The position numbers and the translations under genes are program-made. This document shows positions 1 through 9,138 of a stretch of 64,000 bases of DNA, piece by piece (position 1 is the stretch's first letter; each line of letters starts with the position of its first letter). This DNA is from JANQJA01 sp040880285 (GTDB lineage Bacteria > Pseudomonadota > Gammaproteobacteria > Pseudomonadales > Azotimanducaceae): contig JBBDIT010000022.1 in the NCBI GenBank assembly GCA_040880285.1, forward strand, positions 1 through 64,000, given 5' to 3'. The notes below the pieces were generated by a model. The model was not told the DNA's origin. It did no database searches and saw nothing but the letters and a program-made list of their open reading frames with translations.

Positions 1-1092
1 CTGGTTGAGGACTTGCTTCAGGATGTCAAACCGGCTGAAACGACAATTTTGGATCTACCAGGTGATCGTGGACTCGCGGAGTTGGCCCCGCCATCATCGA
101 TGGGAGAAGTGGCAACCCGTGTCGCCGCTGGCCAGCAGCCGCTCCCGGTAGCGCAAACCGCTCAAATGACAAAGGAAGTACAGCAAGCACAGCAAGAACA
201 GGAAGTACAGAAAGCACAGAAAGCGCAGGAAGCGCAAGTCGTACAAACAGTTCAGGACAAGCGAGAAACTGGAGCCGGGGCAGTGATTCCGTCTGTAGAC
301 AGGCAAATTGAAACGGTTGGCCCCGTCAAAACACGGACACCTGAAATCAATCCGGCATCGAATGAAATGGCGGATGTTGAACTGGGCAATGTTGAACAGG
401 GCAATGTTGAACAGGGCAATGTTGAACAGGGCAATGTTGAACAGGCCAATGTTAAACAGATCAGTGGCAACATAGACGAGGCAGCAGTAGCGCAGGCGCA
501 TGTCTCCAGCAGTGACGACCTGCAGCAACTGGCATTGGTGACACCAAAGCCGTCCAACCCCGAACCCAGCGCGTACTTGAAGCGCTATATTCAAGCCGCG
601 GAAGGGGGCAACGCCAAGGCACAGTTGTCGCTTGGGTATATGTACCAGACGGGTGAACGCGTCAGTGTCGATAAAATAGAAGCGACGCGCTGGTACCAGC
701 GGGCGGCGGCTGCAGGCGAAGTGGATGCCATGATCAGTCTCGCACTGATGCATGAAAGTGGTGACGGTCTTGGCGGCCCCGATATGATCGAGGCCGCTCG
801 CTGGTATAAGCGGGCAGCGTCTGTGGGCCACGCCGATGCCCAACAATCATTGGGGTACCTGTATGAAACAGGTACTGGCGTGACAAAGGATGTTGCCGAG
901 GCAGCAAGATGGTATGAAAAGGCAGCGACCCAGGGGAGGATTGCCGCCCAGAACAATCTGGGCAGATTTTACCAGTTAGGTATCGGGGTCGAGCAGGACC
1001 TGGACAAGGCGGTATTCTGGTATGAGCAAGCGGCGCAACAGGGTAGCGAGGCGGCGAAAGGCAACCTCGACAAGCTGATTCCGGGCAATTAG
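1..1092 (+). CDS. SEL1-repeat (TPR-like) protein, 5' end outside the window
   Basis: The reading frame is already open at base 1, so the start lies upstream; the first in-window start candidate is a TTG at 13. The C-terminal half (about residues 190-355) holds four to five SEL1-type repeats, seen as recurring A-x-x-x-L-G-x-x-Y and A-x-x-W-Y-x-x-A-A patterns. SEL1 repeats form alpha-solenoids that serve as protein-protein adaptors. The N-terminal half is low complexity: a Q/A/K/E-rich stretch (about residues 50-80) and tandem GNVEQ pentapeptides. The gene is convergent with another SEL1 protein, with one base between the two stop codons. No enzymatic domain is visible and the partner is unknown. 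Confidence 0.8.
   Translation: MVEDLLQDVKPAETTILDLPGDRGLAELAPPSSMGEVATRVAAGQQPLPVAQTAQMTKEVQQAQQEQEVQKAQKAQEAQVVQTVQDKRETGAGAVIPSVDRQIETVGPVKTRTPEINPASNEMADVELGNVEQGNVEQGNVEQGNVEQANVKQISGNIDEAAVAQAHVSSSDDLQQLALVTPKPSNPEPSAYLKRYIQAAEGGNAKAQLSLGYMYQTGERVSVDKIEATRWYQRAAAAGEVDAMISLALMHESGDGLGGPDMIEAARWYKRAASVGHADAQQSLGYLYETGTGVTKDVAEAARWYEKAATQGRIAAQNNLGRFYQLGIGVEQDLDKAVFWYEQAAQQGSEAAKGNLDKLIPGN
384..458 (+). repeat. 15-bp tandem repeat, five copies, coding for GNVEQ
   Basis: The unit gggcaatgttgaaca occurs four times without change from 384 to 443. A fifth copy at 444-458 has two changes. The unit length keeps the reading frame and gives GNVEQ pentapeptides between the Q/A/K-rich stretch and the SEL1 domain. 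Identical copies suggest recent slippage or unequal crossing over, so copy number may vary between strains. Confidence 0.9.
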
Positions 1093-1093
1093 C

Positions 1094-2443
1094 CTATCTG
1101 CCCAGACGTGAAACTTTTTGGCTGGCACCTTCATGCCCCTGGTTGGCTGCTTTGCGATACCAGTCGATTGCGATTGACCTGTCGCGATCCACTCCCCGGC
1201 CACGTTCATAGAGTTCACCAAGCTCGTATTGACCGTCAGGATAACCGCTGTCGGCCGCTCGCTTGATCCATGCGTGCGCCATATCGTAGTCGCGACTCAC
1301 CCCACGACCGGCAATATAGAGCCTGCCGAGTTCGACTTGTGCCGGTGGGTAGCTGAGGTTTGCCGCTCTCGCGTACCAACTGACCGCCATGTCGTGGTCA
1401 CGACCATCCAGGTGGAGCCGCGCAATGTTAGCCTGGGCCGGGGCATAGTTCTTGTCAGCCGCCTTCTGGTACCACTCGCGTGCCAATTCGATATCCGGCC
1501 GCTGCCGTTCCGACAATTTGCCGTTTTCATGCAGCCAGCCCATCAGCGTTTCGGCTTCGGGATAGCCCAGATCAAGCGCATTTTTGACGGCACCGACGGC
1601 GTCGCCAATGCGATCGGCACTGGCAAGTGCGCGCGCATATTGGACCTGGAACCTGATCAGGTCGGGGTATTGTCTTAACGCCTCGTTACAGGAAGGCACT
1701 GCAACCTGGAAAGGAATCCGGGTGATCTGAATACCAAACTCCCCAGGCTTCCTCGCATAGCGCGTTAGCTCATCACAGTTGTGTGTTGCAGGGACTTCGG
1801 TCTTTAATTTTGACAGGGTTTCATCCGTTACGTCCCCGGTTAATTGCAGGCTACGTCGTATCTGGTAGACCGCCAGCGCCTCGCGTGTGGGTGTGTTGAG
1901 GTCACCGGTTTCTTCGGCCAGGCGGAATCCCAACTGACCAAGATAGCTCTGGGCTTCACGGATTCGCAGCATACGGGCTTTCTCCGCTCGCCTGGCTTGC
2001 TCTTCACGCCGTAAGCGATCCTGTTCCATTCTCTCCCGTTCCTGCTTGTCGGCTTCTTCCTTGACCGCCAGCAAGAGCTCGGTGGCTTCCTGATAGTAAG
2101 TGCCGTCACGACCGGTATTACGCAGATAGACGATGAGACGATCCCTGGCTTCGAGGGCGCGACCAAGACGGTGTAGTGCACGGCCTTCCAGAAAATAAAG
2201 ATTGTCGGGCAATTCAAGGTCCAGTGCCCGGAACTGGGGGATCAGGTCAACGATGCCCTGGTTATTGTCGGCGCGGAGATGATTGGCGAGTTGTTCCCGC
2301 AGCAGATCGATCCGGACTTCGAGCGGAAGATCCGAAGACGCCGATTGCGCAAGAGCCGCACTTTGTTGGAGTAGCGCAACGAGCATAACCGCCATGCACA
2401 CATATCGTACAAGTTCAGGCAAAACGCAGATCCCCAGGATCAA
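1094..2443 (-). CDS. exported SEL1-repeat protein with peptidoglycan-binding-like domain
   Basis: A 449-residue protein in three parts. The N-terminus is hydrophobic (VMLVALLQQSAALAQ), which looks like a signal peptide. Next comes a charged E/R-rich helical stretch (about residues 130-165), followed by a segment resembling a PG_binding_1 domain (about 165-215: L-G-Q-L-G-F then T-R-E-A-L-A-V-Y-Q). The C-terminal half is SEL1 repeats with A-x-x-W-Y/I motifs. A role as an envelope scaffold is plausible but inferred. The start is uncertain: TTG at 2443, TTG at 2422 with a GGGGA-like ribosome site, or ATG at 2395. The ATG would leave the signal peptide without a basic n-region. Confidence 0.75.
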   Translation of the reverse strand: MILGICVLPELVRYVCMAVMLVALLQQSAALAQSASSDLPLEVRIDLLREQLANHLRADNNQGIVDLIPQFRALDLELPDNLYFLEGRALHRLGRALEARDRLIVYLRNTGRDGTYYQEATELLLAVKEEADKQERERMEQDRLRREEQARRAEKARMLRIREAQSYLGQLGFRLAEETGDLNTPTREALAVYQIRRSLQLTGDVTDETLSKLKTEVPATHNCDELTRYARKPGEFGIQITRIPFQVAVPSCNEALRQYPDLIRFQVQYARALASADRIGDAVGAVKNALDLGYPEAETLMGWLHENGKLSERQRPDIELAREWYQKAADKNYAPAQANIARLHLDGRDHDMAVSWYARAANLSYPPAQVELGRLYIAGRGVSRDYDMAHAWIKRAADSGYPDGQYELGELYERGRGVDRDRSIAIDWYRKAANQGHEGASQKVSRLGR

Positions 2444-2491
2444 ACCGCAAATTTTAGAGCAATTCAGTGAATTTGTCAGACTAAGGGATGA

Positions 2492-3628
2492 TCAGCCATC
2501 TGCCTGGCAGTAATCCTTAAGGGTCAACAGGCTGCCGGCCAGCTGCTTCAGCTCTTCGAGCTGATCCGACCCGGTAGTGAATTGCCAGCGATTGGTCTTG
2601 TAACTGCCTTCGGTAGTGGTGCGAAGCTCGTCCCCGAGTTCGAGTACAACCGAGGCCCAACCCTCCTCTGATACCTTGATGGGGGTTATTCGGGCCACAT
2701 CACTGGCGAGATTGATGTTGGCGCGACGCGTTGCCCTGATGGGCGCAGGTACACCGTTTTCAGTACACAGGAACTCGTGGTTCGTCTCACTACGAAAATT
2801 GAGCTGGCAAATGCCACGTGCCTGGACCCAGTTGGTGATAACCCGTTCTGACTCACAATTGTGGGCAGGGGTGGTGAATTGTGCGAGGCTTGAAGCGATC
2901 AGCGTGACCACATTGTTGACTGCGCTCCTGGCATGTTCTGCCCGGCGATTTCGTTGCAGTTCCGCAATCTGGTCCGGGGTCAGTTCAGGTGGCCGGGGAG
3001 GGGCCTTTGCAGATTCCGCCCCTGGATCGATCGCGTCCTTTACAGCTGCTTCCAGAAGAGAGTCGAGTGAAAAGGCATGGTTGTTGAGTCGCTTTTGAGC
3101 CGTCCCGTCATTTGGTCTCGTGCTGCTCAGTCCTGACAATGTCCTGGTCTCATTGACAACATTAAAACCCTCAAATCGGAGTGCCGAAGCAAACAAGGCC
3201 TTCGCTTGTGCTGCGCTTTCACAGGAGGTGCCATCGAATGATTGGTGGCAGAAGAAGTTGGACCAGTTAGGGGATTCGGTGGCCGTCGGGCCGAAGCCGG
3301 CACCTGAAGGTACAATTTCCGGGTTTAACTTGATGTAGTGGATGGTATCGTCGGGAGTTCGCACCCTGACCCATACGTGCGTGAGGCGTGACAGGCAATT
3401 GATATCGGTATTGGGGCCAGCGCGCCATTGCATTTTTGAAGTTGCCAGGGGTTCACCGAAAGCCTCGTCCAGTTTGAAGCTGATGGTCATGGAATCGATG
3501 TTGCAAATAGCGGACTGAAAATTGGACCTGACCAATTCCGCACCAACGTCTGCCTTCAGATGGTCATCCGGGACCATTAACATCGTGAGGGTCAGCAATG
3601 GGAGCGTATAGGTGGCTAATCGATGCAT
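2492..3628 (-). CDS. secreted protein of unknown function
   Basis: A 378-residue protein that I do not recognise. It starts with a short hydrophobic export signal (TLPLLTLTMLMV). The mature part contains about eight cysteines, suggesting disulfides in the periplasm. A proline-rich linker (about residues 205-215, APPRPPELTP) separates two halves. It lies 48 bp upstream of the SEL1 gene on the same strand, and 32 bp downstream of the SDR gene once that gene is read to its repaired stop. It may be co-transcribed with either. No catalytic motif is evident. Confidence 0.65.
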   Translation of the reverse strand: MHRLATYTLPLLTLTMLMVPDDHLKADVGAELVRSNFQSAICNIDSMTISFKLDEAFGEPLATSKMQWRAGPNTDINCLSRLTHVWVRVRTPDDTIHYIKLNPEIVPSGAGFGPTATESPNWSNFFCHQSFDGTSCESAAQAKALFASALRFEGFNVVNETRTLSGLSSTRPNDGTAQKRLNNHAFSLDSLLEAAVKDAIDPGAESAKAPPRPPELTPDQIAELQRNRRAEHARSAVNNVVTLIASSLAQFTTPAHNCESERVITNWVQARGICQLNFRSETNHEFLCTENGVPAPIRATRRANINLASDVARITPIKVSEEGWASVVLELGDELRTTTEGSYKTNRWQFTTGSDQLEELKQLAGSLLTLKDYCQADG

Positions 3629-3660
3629 GGGAGCATTCTAACCACGGTTTGCGGGCAAGG

Positions 3661-4640
3661 CTACTGCCGTCCCCTTGCCCAGATGCGACCTAACAGCTTC
3701 TGGTAGCCTACCGGTGAGATGCGCTCTAGCAGTGCCAGCAGGCGAGCATCCCGGCCCACAAGGATCTGGGTCTTATTTGACTTGACGCCTTTGAGGATAT
3801 GCTTTGCGGCTTCCGATGCGGTGAGCTGTGCCAGANNNNNNNNNNNNNNNNNNNNNNNNNNNNNNNNNNNNNNNNNNNNNNNNNNNNNNNNNNNNNNNNN
3901 NNNNNNNNNNNNNNNNNNNNNNNNNNNNNNNNNNNCTTGACGCCTTTGAGGATATGCTTTGCGGCTTCCGATGCGGTGAGCTGTGCCAGATTTTCAAAGG
4001 TGTCGATGAACTCGTCTTTGGTTGGTGCATTATTGTCGAGGGGGACATATCGCGACTCTTTGACGATATTGGTTTTTACCCCGCCAGGCTGTACACAACT
4101 GACTCCGATAGGGGTATCTTCCAGTTCAACTTTGAGCGCAAGAGTGAAGCCACGAACTGCAAATTTGGATGCGTTATAAGCGGATTGGGTGGCCACGGAT
4201 ATCGTGCCGAAAATACTGGAGGTATTGATGATGTGGGCTTCATCCACCAGGCGCAAGTAAGGCAGGAACGCCTTGGTCCCATGGACAACGCCCCAGAAGT
4301 TAATGCCCATTAGCCATTCAAAGTCTTCGTAACTCATATGTTCGACCGTATCGGTCAGCGACACACCGGCATTGTTGAAGATCATGTTGACCTTACCATG
4401 CGCCTTCACAACGTCTGCGGCAAATTTCTCCATCTCTGTCCGGTTAGCCACATCGACCCGGTGGGTGGTCACCCTGATTCGATCATTGTCAATTTCGCTT
4501 GCAGCCTGATCCAGGTTTACCGTGTTGACGTCACAAAGAGCGAGGTGACAGTCCTGGCTCGCCAGTGAATGTGCCAGGGCGCGCCCCATACCTGAACCGG
4601 CCCCGGTAATCGCAGCGACACGCCCGGCAAAGCTTTTCAT
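3661..4640 (-). CDS. short-chain dehydrogenase/reductase, interrupted by an assembly gap
   Basis: Classical SDR enzyme (NAD(P)-dependent oxidoreductase, substrate unknown). It shows the Rossmann motif TGAGSGMGRA near residue 14, the NNAG motif and the YNASK catalytic motif. A 100-N run at 3836-3935 breaks the frame. The 55 bases left of the run (3781-3835) are repeated exactly on its right (3936-3990). Collapsing that overlap removes 155 bp and restores one frame through ILKGVK-SNKTQILVGRD to a TAG at 3661, giving 274 codons, a normal SDR length. The gene is therefore most likely intact, not a pseudogene. It begins 4 bp after the selB stop, so it is probably the last gene of the selA-selB transcript. 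Confidence 0.85.
3781..3990. repeat. 55-bp exact direct repeat flanking the N gap (assembly artefact)
   Basis: Bases 3781-3835 and 3936-3990 are identical over 55 bp and directly abut the gap on both sides. A biological repeat ending exactly at both gap edges is unlikely. This is what two contigs sharing a k-mer-sized overlap look like when joined by a fixed-length spacer. Merging the two copies repairs the SDR reading frame. Confidence 0.92.
3836..3935. other. scaffold gap of 100 N
   Basis: A run of exactly 100 undetermined bases, the conventional unknown-size spacer. The flanking duplication indicates that the true gap length is negative (a 55-bp overlap), so probably no sequence is missing. 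Confidence 0.97.
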
Positions 4641-4644
4641 TGAG

Positions 4645-6522
4645 TTATCCCCTTAATTTTCTTGTCTCTCCCATTCGTACGGTGATACCCGTTCTATCAA
4701 AATATTCCAGTATCTCTATCGCAAGGTTCCTGCCGATACCGGCATTGTCTCTGTATTCCCGTGCAGCAAACGATCCGTCTGGAGAACTCTCCGCGGTTTG
4801 CCTTGCTGCGGCTTCGAGGTATTGCATACCTTCCGGCAAGAAGAAACGATTTGGCGTTGGCTTGACGAGATAACCCAGCCGCGCACAGCCTGTAAGCAAC
4901 TTGTCTACAGTGGCCGGTGGTAGTGATACTGACTTTGCGAGGTCATGGATGACTGGTGGGCGCGTGACGTCTTTTTGCAGCAGCGGAGTGATTTTTTCCA
5001 GCAGCGCGGCCTCGGCGGTACCGAGAGCAGGTTTGAGCCCGGGCTTTATAAATCGCGGACCCTGCGCTTCAATCACATGACGATCAATCAGGCGCTCGAC
5101 AATAGCCGACGCGAGGGGGCGAGGTAACTCGTCTGGTAGCAGTTGCACAATGTCCTGCATGGTTACGCCTTCAGCTGTGGGAGTTTCCTGGAAAAAATGG
5201 TCCAGCGCATCCTTTAGCGCGACAACCTGTTGTTCGAGCGCGGATCCGGTAATCACCCAATTGCCCCTTTCGACAAGGTTGAACGAATCCAACAGACGCC
5301 TGGCTTCTTCGCCGGTCAGGTTCTCAGCAAGGGAAAAGGTTTCAAAATCTAACCCATCTGGATTGGATGCCAGGCAACCCTGTAGTCGGGCTTCGATACT
5401 GGCAACATTGCGGGCGCGAAGTGCGGCAATTCTGTCCGGCCTGGCCCGACCACGGGCTATCGACCAGGGATCAATGACGTGACCACCCCCAATGGTTACA
5501 GTAGCCGACTGATCCCGTAGAACAATCCGGTCGCCACTCCACAGGTTGATGGGCTCGGCGAGCACCAGTTGGATTAGCCCCGCACTACCTGGATCGATTT
5601 TTTTTTCACCCAGGGTCGCCACTCTGGCGGTTATATGGTTTGCGGCAGAATGAACGTGTACCGGCGTCCAGTGGCGCAGAGGCCTGGCGTCACTGTGCAC
5701 TTTCAAGTAGATGTCGGCGCGAGTCGTCGTCGGTACAGGAGTTTCAGCGATCCAGTTACCCCTTTTAATATCATCACGGGAGATATCGGGAGCAGAGAGA
5801 TTGAGGGCACAACGATCGCCGGTCCCGGCGGTAGTTGCCTGCCTGTCCTGACGATGCATACCACGGATTCGTACGGGCCTTTTATGGGGCAGGAGAAACA
5901 GTTCACGACCTTGCGTCACCTGGCCGCTAAAAACTGATCCGGTGACAATCAAACCGGTTCCTTTTAAGCTGAAGACGCGGTCAATGGCTAACCTGAATCC
6001 GCCAACTGGCGCGCTTCGGGCACAGTCACCGGCAGCCTGGCCCAGTGCTTGACGAAGTTCCTCTATGCCTACTCCCGTTGGTGCCGAGACAGGATAAATC
6101 CTGCTGCGTTCCAGGCTGGTACCAGCGAGAGTGGTCCGGATTTGGCGAGAAACTATCTCAAGTCGTTCCTGGCTGACCCGGTCAATCTTGGTTAACGCGA
6201 CCGCGCCATGGCGAATGCCAAGAATATCGAGAATGGTGAGGTGTTCAATCGTTTGTGGCATAACGCCATCGTCCGCTGCTATGACGATTAGGGCAAAGTC
6301 GATCACCGATACGCCCGCCAGCATATTATTGATAAATCGGATATGGCCTGGCACGTCGATGAATCCGATTCGCTGGCCATCCATATCAGTGTAAGCAAAG
6401 CCGAGTTCAATGGTCAGGCCGCGTGCCTTCTCTACTTCGAGTCTGTCTGTATCGATACCGGTCAAGGCATGGACCAGGAGAGTCTTACCGTGATCGACGT
6501 GGCCGGCAGTTGCGATGATCAC
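4645..6522 (-). CDS. selB: selenocysteine-specific translation elongation factor SelB
   Basis: SelB carries Sec-tRNA(Sec) to the ribosome at UGA codons marked by a SECIS hairpin. The N-terminal GTPase has GHVDHGKT (residues 7-14), DVPGH and TKID motifs. Beta-barrel domains follow, then a C-terminal region of winged helices that binds SECIS RNA. At 625 residues it matches the family. The start is GTG at 6522, overlapping the selA stop by 4 bp (GTGA), so the two are translationally coupled. A likely target, the UGSC selenoprotein, lies at 38213-38746 in this window. Confidence 0.96.
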   Translation of the reverse strand: MIIATAGHVDHGKTLLVHALTGIDTDRLEVEKARGLTIELGFAYTDMDGQRIGFIDVPGHIRFINNMLAGVSVIDFALIVIAADDGVMPQTIEHLTILDILGIRHGAVALTKIDRVSQERLEIVSRQIRTTLAGTSLERSRIYPVSAPTGVGIEELRQALGQAAGDCARSAPVGGFRLAIDRVFSLKGTGLIVTGSVFSGQVTQGRELFLLPHKRPVRIRGMHRQDRQATTAGTGDRCALNLSAPDISRDDIKRGNWIAETPVPTTTRADIYLKVHSDARPLRHWTPVHVHSAANHITARVATLGEKKIDPGSAGLIQLVLAEPINLWSGDRIVLRDQSATVTIGGGHVIDPWSIARGRARPDRIAALRARNVASIEARLQGCLASNPDGLDFETFSLAENLTGEEARRLLDSFNLVERGNWVITGSALEQQVVALKDALDHFFQETPTAEGVTMQDIVQLLPDELPRPLASAIVERLIDRHVIEAQGPRFIKPGLKPALGTAEAALLEKITPLLQKDVTRPPVIHDLAKSVSLPPATVDKLLTGCARLGYLVKPTPNRFFLPEGMQYLEAAARQTAESSPDGSFAAREYRDNAGIGRNLAIEILEYFDRTGITVRMGETRKLRG

Positions 6523-7916
6523 CTGGGCTCCAGCGCGTCCAGTTGAGAGAGCAAGGCCGTGGGGTCTTCAAGAGTGCGCAGGTCGAAAAACAGTTGGCCA
6601 GCATGGATCCGGCCCAATACTGGCACCGGAAGTTTCCGAAAGGCCCGCGCAATGACCTGTAGCGAGGCGTCAGTATGGTCGAGGGGCGTGATCGCAAGTG
6701 AATATCCTGGCAGCACGCTGGTAGGCAGTGCGCCGCTGCCTACCTGGCTTTCAGTGGCGGCCACTTCAACCCGGGCAATCGTTGACAGTGAGGTAGCCAT
6801 CGGTTCGAGCAGGCATTCAGCCAGGTGTTTGATGTCCGCTGATGCGCGTGTCAAAAGTCGCAGTGCGGGGAGCCGGGTTACCAATGAAGCCGGGTCTCGA
6901 TATAGCTTCACTACCTCATAGAGCGCTGCGAGCGTCATCTTGTCGACTCGCAGGGCCCGTTTCATAGGGTTGGATTTAATCTGGTCGATCAGGTCTCGGC
7001 GACCTGCAATGATACCGACTTGTGGTCCACCCAATAACTTGTCACCACTGAAGGTAACCAGGTCAGCACCGTCGCCCAGTGCCTGCTGCACAGTTGGTTC
7101 AAACGGTAGACCGAAACGGGTCAGGTCAATAATCGTGCCACTGCCGAGGTCTATGACAAAGGGTAGGCCGTGGGCGTGGGTGAGATCGGCGAGGTCTCTT
7201 TCTGGAACGACACTGGTAAAGCCCTTGATTTCGTAATTGCTGGTATGAACTTTCATCACAAGCCCGGTATGTTCACCCAGCATCCTTTTATAGTCGGTCA
7301 GATGGGTTCGATTGGTGGCTCCGACTTCCGTCAGGTAACAACCAGCTCGCGCCATAATTTCGGGGATGCGAAACGAACCGCCTATTTCTACCAGCTCACC
7401 CCTCGAAACCGGGACTTCCTTGTCCTTGGCCAGGGTATTGAGCGTCAAGAGTACTGCCGCGGCATTGTTGTTGACTAACGTAACCGCCTCGGCACCAGTG
7501 ATCTCCGTCAGCAGGTCGGCAACATGGTCATCCCGGTCTCCGCGTTTACCTGTCGCAAGGTCAAACTCAAGGTTACTGGCACCGGAAGCCACCGCCGCAA
7601 TGCCTGCGATCGCTTCTTCGGGTAACGGGGCGCGTCCGAGATTTGTGTGCAGGATGGTGCCGGTGAGATTCAATACCGGCTTCAATGAAGCCGTTGAGCT
7701 GGCTTCAAGTTTTCGCTGCGCGGACGCCAGGATCGCATTCAGGTCCGTTGGACGAGGCGTCGCTTCTGTCTCGACGGCCTTGCGTAGTTGTGCGACTTGT
7801 TCTCGTAGGATGTCCCGGACCCGGTCGTGTCCGTAAATGGATATCAGCGACTTACCAGTACTTGAGTTCAGGAGCCGATCAATCGAGGGAATCGACTTAA
7901 ATGCGGGTGTCGCCAT
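6519..7916 (-). CDS. selA: L-seryl-tRNA(Sec) selenium transferase SelA
   Basis: SelA is a PLP enzyme that converts Ser-tRNA(Sec) to Sec-tRNA(Sec) using selenophosphate from SelD. The 465-residue length is typical. The PLP-binding lysine is K293 in SGDKLLGGPQ. The N-terminal domain and the conserved LNLTGTILHTNLGRAPL segment (about residues 82-98) are present. The gene starts 6 bp after the lipoprotein gene and overlaps selB by 4 bp. Neither selD nor the tRNA(Sec) gene selC was found in this window, so both must lie elsewhere if the pathway works. Confidence 0.97.
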   Translation of the reverse strand: MATPAFKSIPSIDRLLNSSTGKSLISIYGHDRVRDILREQVAQLRKAVETEATPRPTDLNAILASAQRKLEASSTASLKPVLNLTGTILHTNLGRAPLPEEAIAGIAAVASGASNLEFDLATGKRGDRDDHVADLLTEITGAEAVTLVNNNAAAVLLTLNTLAKDKEVPVSRGELVEIGGSFRIPEIMARAGCYLTEVGATNRTHLTDYKRMLGEHTGLVMKVHTSNYEIKGFTSVVPERDLADLTHAHGLPFVIDLGSGTIIDLTRFGLPFEPTVQQALGDGADLVTFSGDKLLGGPQVGIIAGRRDLIDQIKSNPMKRALRVDKMTLAALYEVVKLYRDPASLVTRLPALRLLTRASADIKHLAECLLEPMATSLSTIARVEVAATESQVGSGALPTSVLPGYSLAITPLDHTDASLQVIARAFRKLPVPVLGRIHAGQLFFDLRTLEDPTALLSQLDALEPR

Positions 7917-7922
7917 GGTTTA

Positions 7923-8150
7923 TTACCTGGTAGTGGGCTCGATTGGCTGGATGAGGGAAGCGTCAGCCTCATTTTTACAGGTCCACTTCTGCTCATTGTT
8001 ACCGTAGCAGTACCAATACTGCTCAATCGGTTTCGTATCGAGCAACTGGGGTTCGTTACACTCGTTGCCACGACAACCGCGATTGAACAGCGAACAACCC
8101 GACATTAGGGTGATCAATAGCATGATGATAAGGGCGCCAAATGGTTTCAT
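7923..8150 (-). CDS. small lipoprotein of unknown function
   Basis: A 75-residue protein starting at ATG 8150 (an upstream in-frame start at 8195 would run into the neighbouring gene). It has a hydrophobic signal and a lipobox LMSGC, so it should be lipid-anchored at a cysteine near residue 18. The mature part is short with several further cysteines (CRGNEC, WYCYGN, KWTCKN). It sits between the D-cysteine desulfhydrase gene and selA with gaps of 10 and 6 bp, so it is part of that operon. I do not recognise the family. Confidence 0.7.
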   Translation of the reverse strand: MKPFGALIIMLLITLMSGCSLFNRGCRGNECNEPQLLDTKPIEQYWYCYGNNEQKWTCKNEADASLIQPIEPTTR

Positions 8151-8160
8151 AACAAGATTC

Positions 8161-9138
8161 TTATTGCAGCTGGTTGCGTTGAGGGAACAATCCAAAGATT
8201 CCTCCGGTATGAATAAAGACGATATCGTCAGTGTCGTCGAATCGTCCGCCTTTAATTTCGGTCAGAAGTGCGTCAAAAGCCTTGCCTGTATAGACAGGAT
8301 CGAAAACTACTCCTTCCGTTCGCGCCACCATGGCAATGGTTTCAAATACATGGTCGTCGGCCCTACCATAACCGGGCCCGACATAGCCATCAATGACGTC
8401 GATAGGCAACGTCTCATCGATGGCATGATCATAGCGTAATTGCCATTTGGTGATGTCTTCGCGGATCTTGTTGACAAAGTAGGCTTCGTCATCGCAAACA
8501 TTGAACGCGAGCATACGGGTTTCAAGGTTGTGTAAGTGTCCACCGAGGATAAGTCCGCCCAAAGTACCGCCTGAGCCTGCAGCGGAAACAACATAACCGG
8601 GCTCAATATTGTGACGTGCGAAGTCGTCCTTTAGTTCCTCGCAGGCTGTAATGTATCCCCAGAGGCCAATTTCATCGCTGGCGCCTGTCGGAATAGAAAA
8701 CGGTTGTCGGCCTTTCGCCCGATATTCTGCTGCAGTGTCCGCAAATATCGCATCAATCTCGGCCCATTCGGCCGCGGTAATGAAACGAGTCTCTGCGCCC
8801 AGGAGCCTGTCGAGGAGCAGGTTACCATCAATGGGCGAGTCCGGCCTGCCGCGCAAGATAAGATGGCAACCAAGACCCAACTGGCTGGCAACGACGGCCG
8901 TGGCGCGGCAGTGATTGGATTGGACGCCGCCACAAGTGATGAGGACGTCGGCACCATCTGCCAGTGCCTGACCGACCGAAAACTCCAGTTTGCGTAGCTT
9001 GTTGCCACTGGCGGTAGTGTCGGTTGTATCGTCGCGTTTCAGCCAGATTCTTGGACCACCCGCAATTGATGAGAGCCGCTCGAGCGGTATCAGCGGCGTC
9101 GGTAGGCGAGCCAGTATTTTTCTGGGTGGTAATTTCAT
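8161..9138 (-). CDS. dcyD: D-cysteine desulfhydrase / ACC-deaminase family PLP enzyme
   Basis: This 325-residue fold-type II PLP enzyme has the cofactor lysine in SGNKLRKLEF (about residues 44-53) and the CGGVQSNHCRATA motif typical of D-cysteine desulfhydrase and 1-aminocyclopropane-1-carboxylate deaminase. D-cysteine desulfhydrase converts D-cysteine to pyruvate, sulfide and ammonia. Sequence alone does not separate the two activities, though most proteobacterial members of this length are called DcyD. Its start overlaps the stop of the upstream thioesterase gene (ATGA). The selA/selB context raises the possibility of a D-selenocysteine substrate, which is speculation. Confidence 0.85.
   Translation of the reverse strand: MKLPPRKILARLPTPLIPLERLSSIAGGPRIWLKRDDTTDTTASGNKLRKLEFSVGQALADGADVLITCGGVQSNHCRATAVVASQLGLGCHLILRGRPDSPIDGNLLLDRLLGAETRFITAAEWAEIDAIFADTAAEYRAKGRQPFSIPTGASDEIGLWGYITACEELKDDFARHNIEPGYVVSAAGSGGTLGGLILGGHLHNLETRMLAFNVCDDEAYFVNKIREDITKWQLRYDHAIDETLPIDVIDGYVGPGYGRADDHVFETIAMVARTEGVVFDPVYTGKAFDALLTEIKGGRFDDTDDIVFIHTGGIFGLFPQRNQLQ

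Noticed and set aside
94..846. Antisense open frame (250 codons) opposite the SEL1 gene
   Set aside because: It mirrors the 15-bp repeat and SEL1 codons; repeated LFNIA units are an artefact of the tandem array.
3726..4640. SDR gene as a frameshifted pseudogene ending in an odd W/S/P-rich tail
   Set aside because: The tail arises only from reading through the N run in the wrong frame; merging the 55-bp overlap gives an intact gene.
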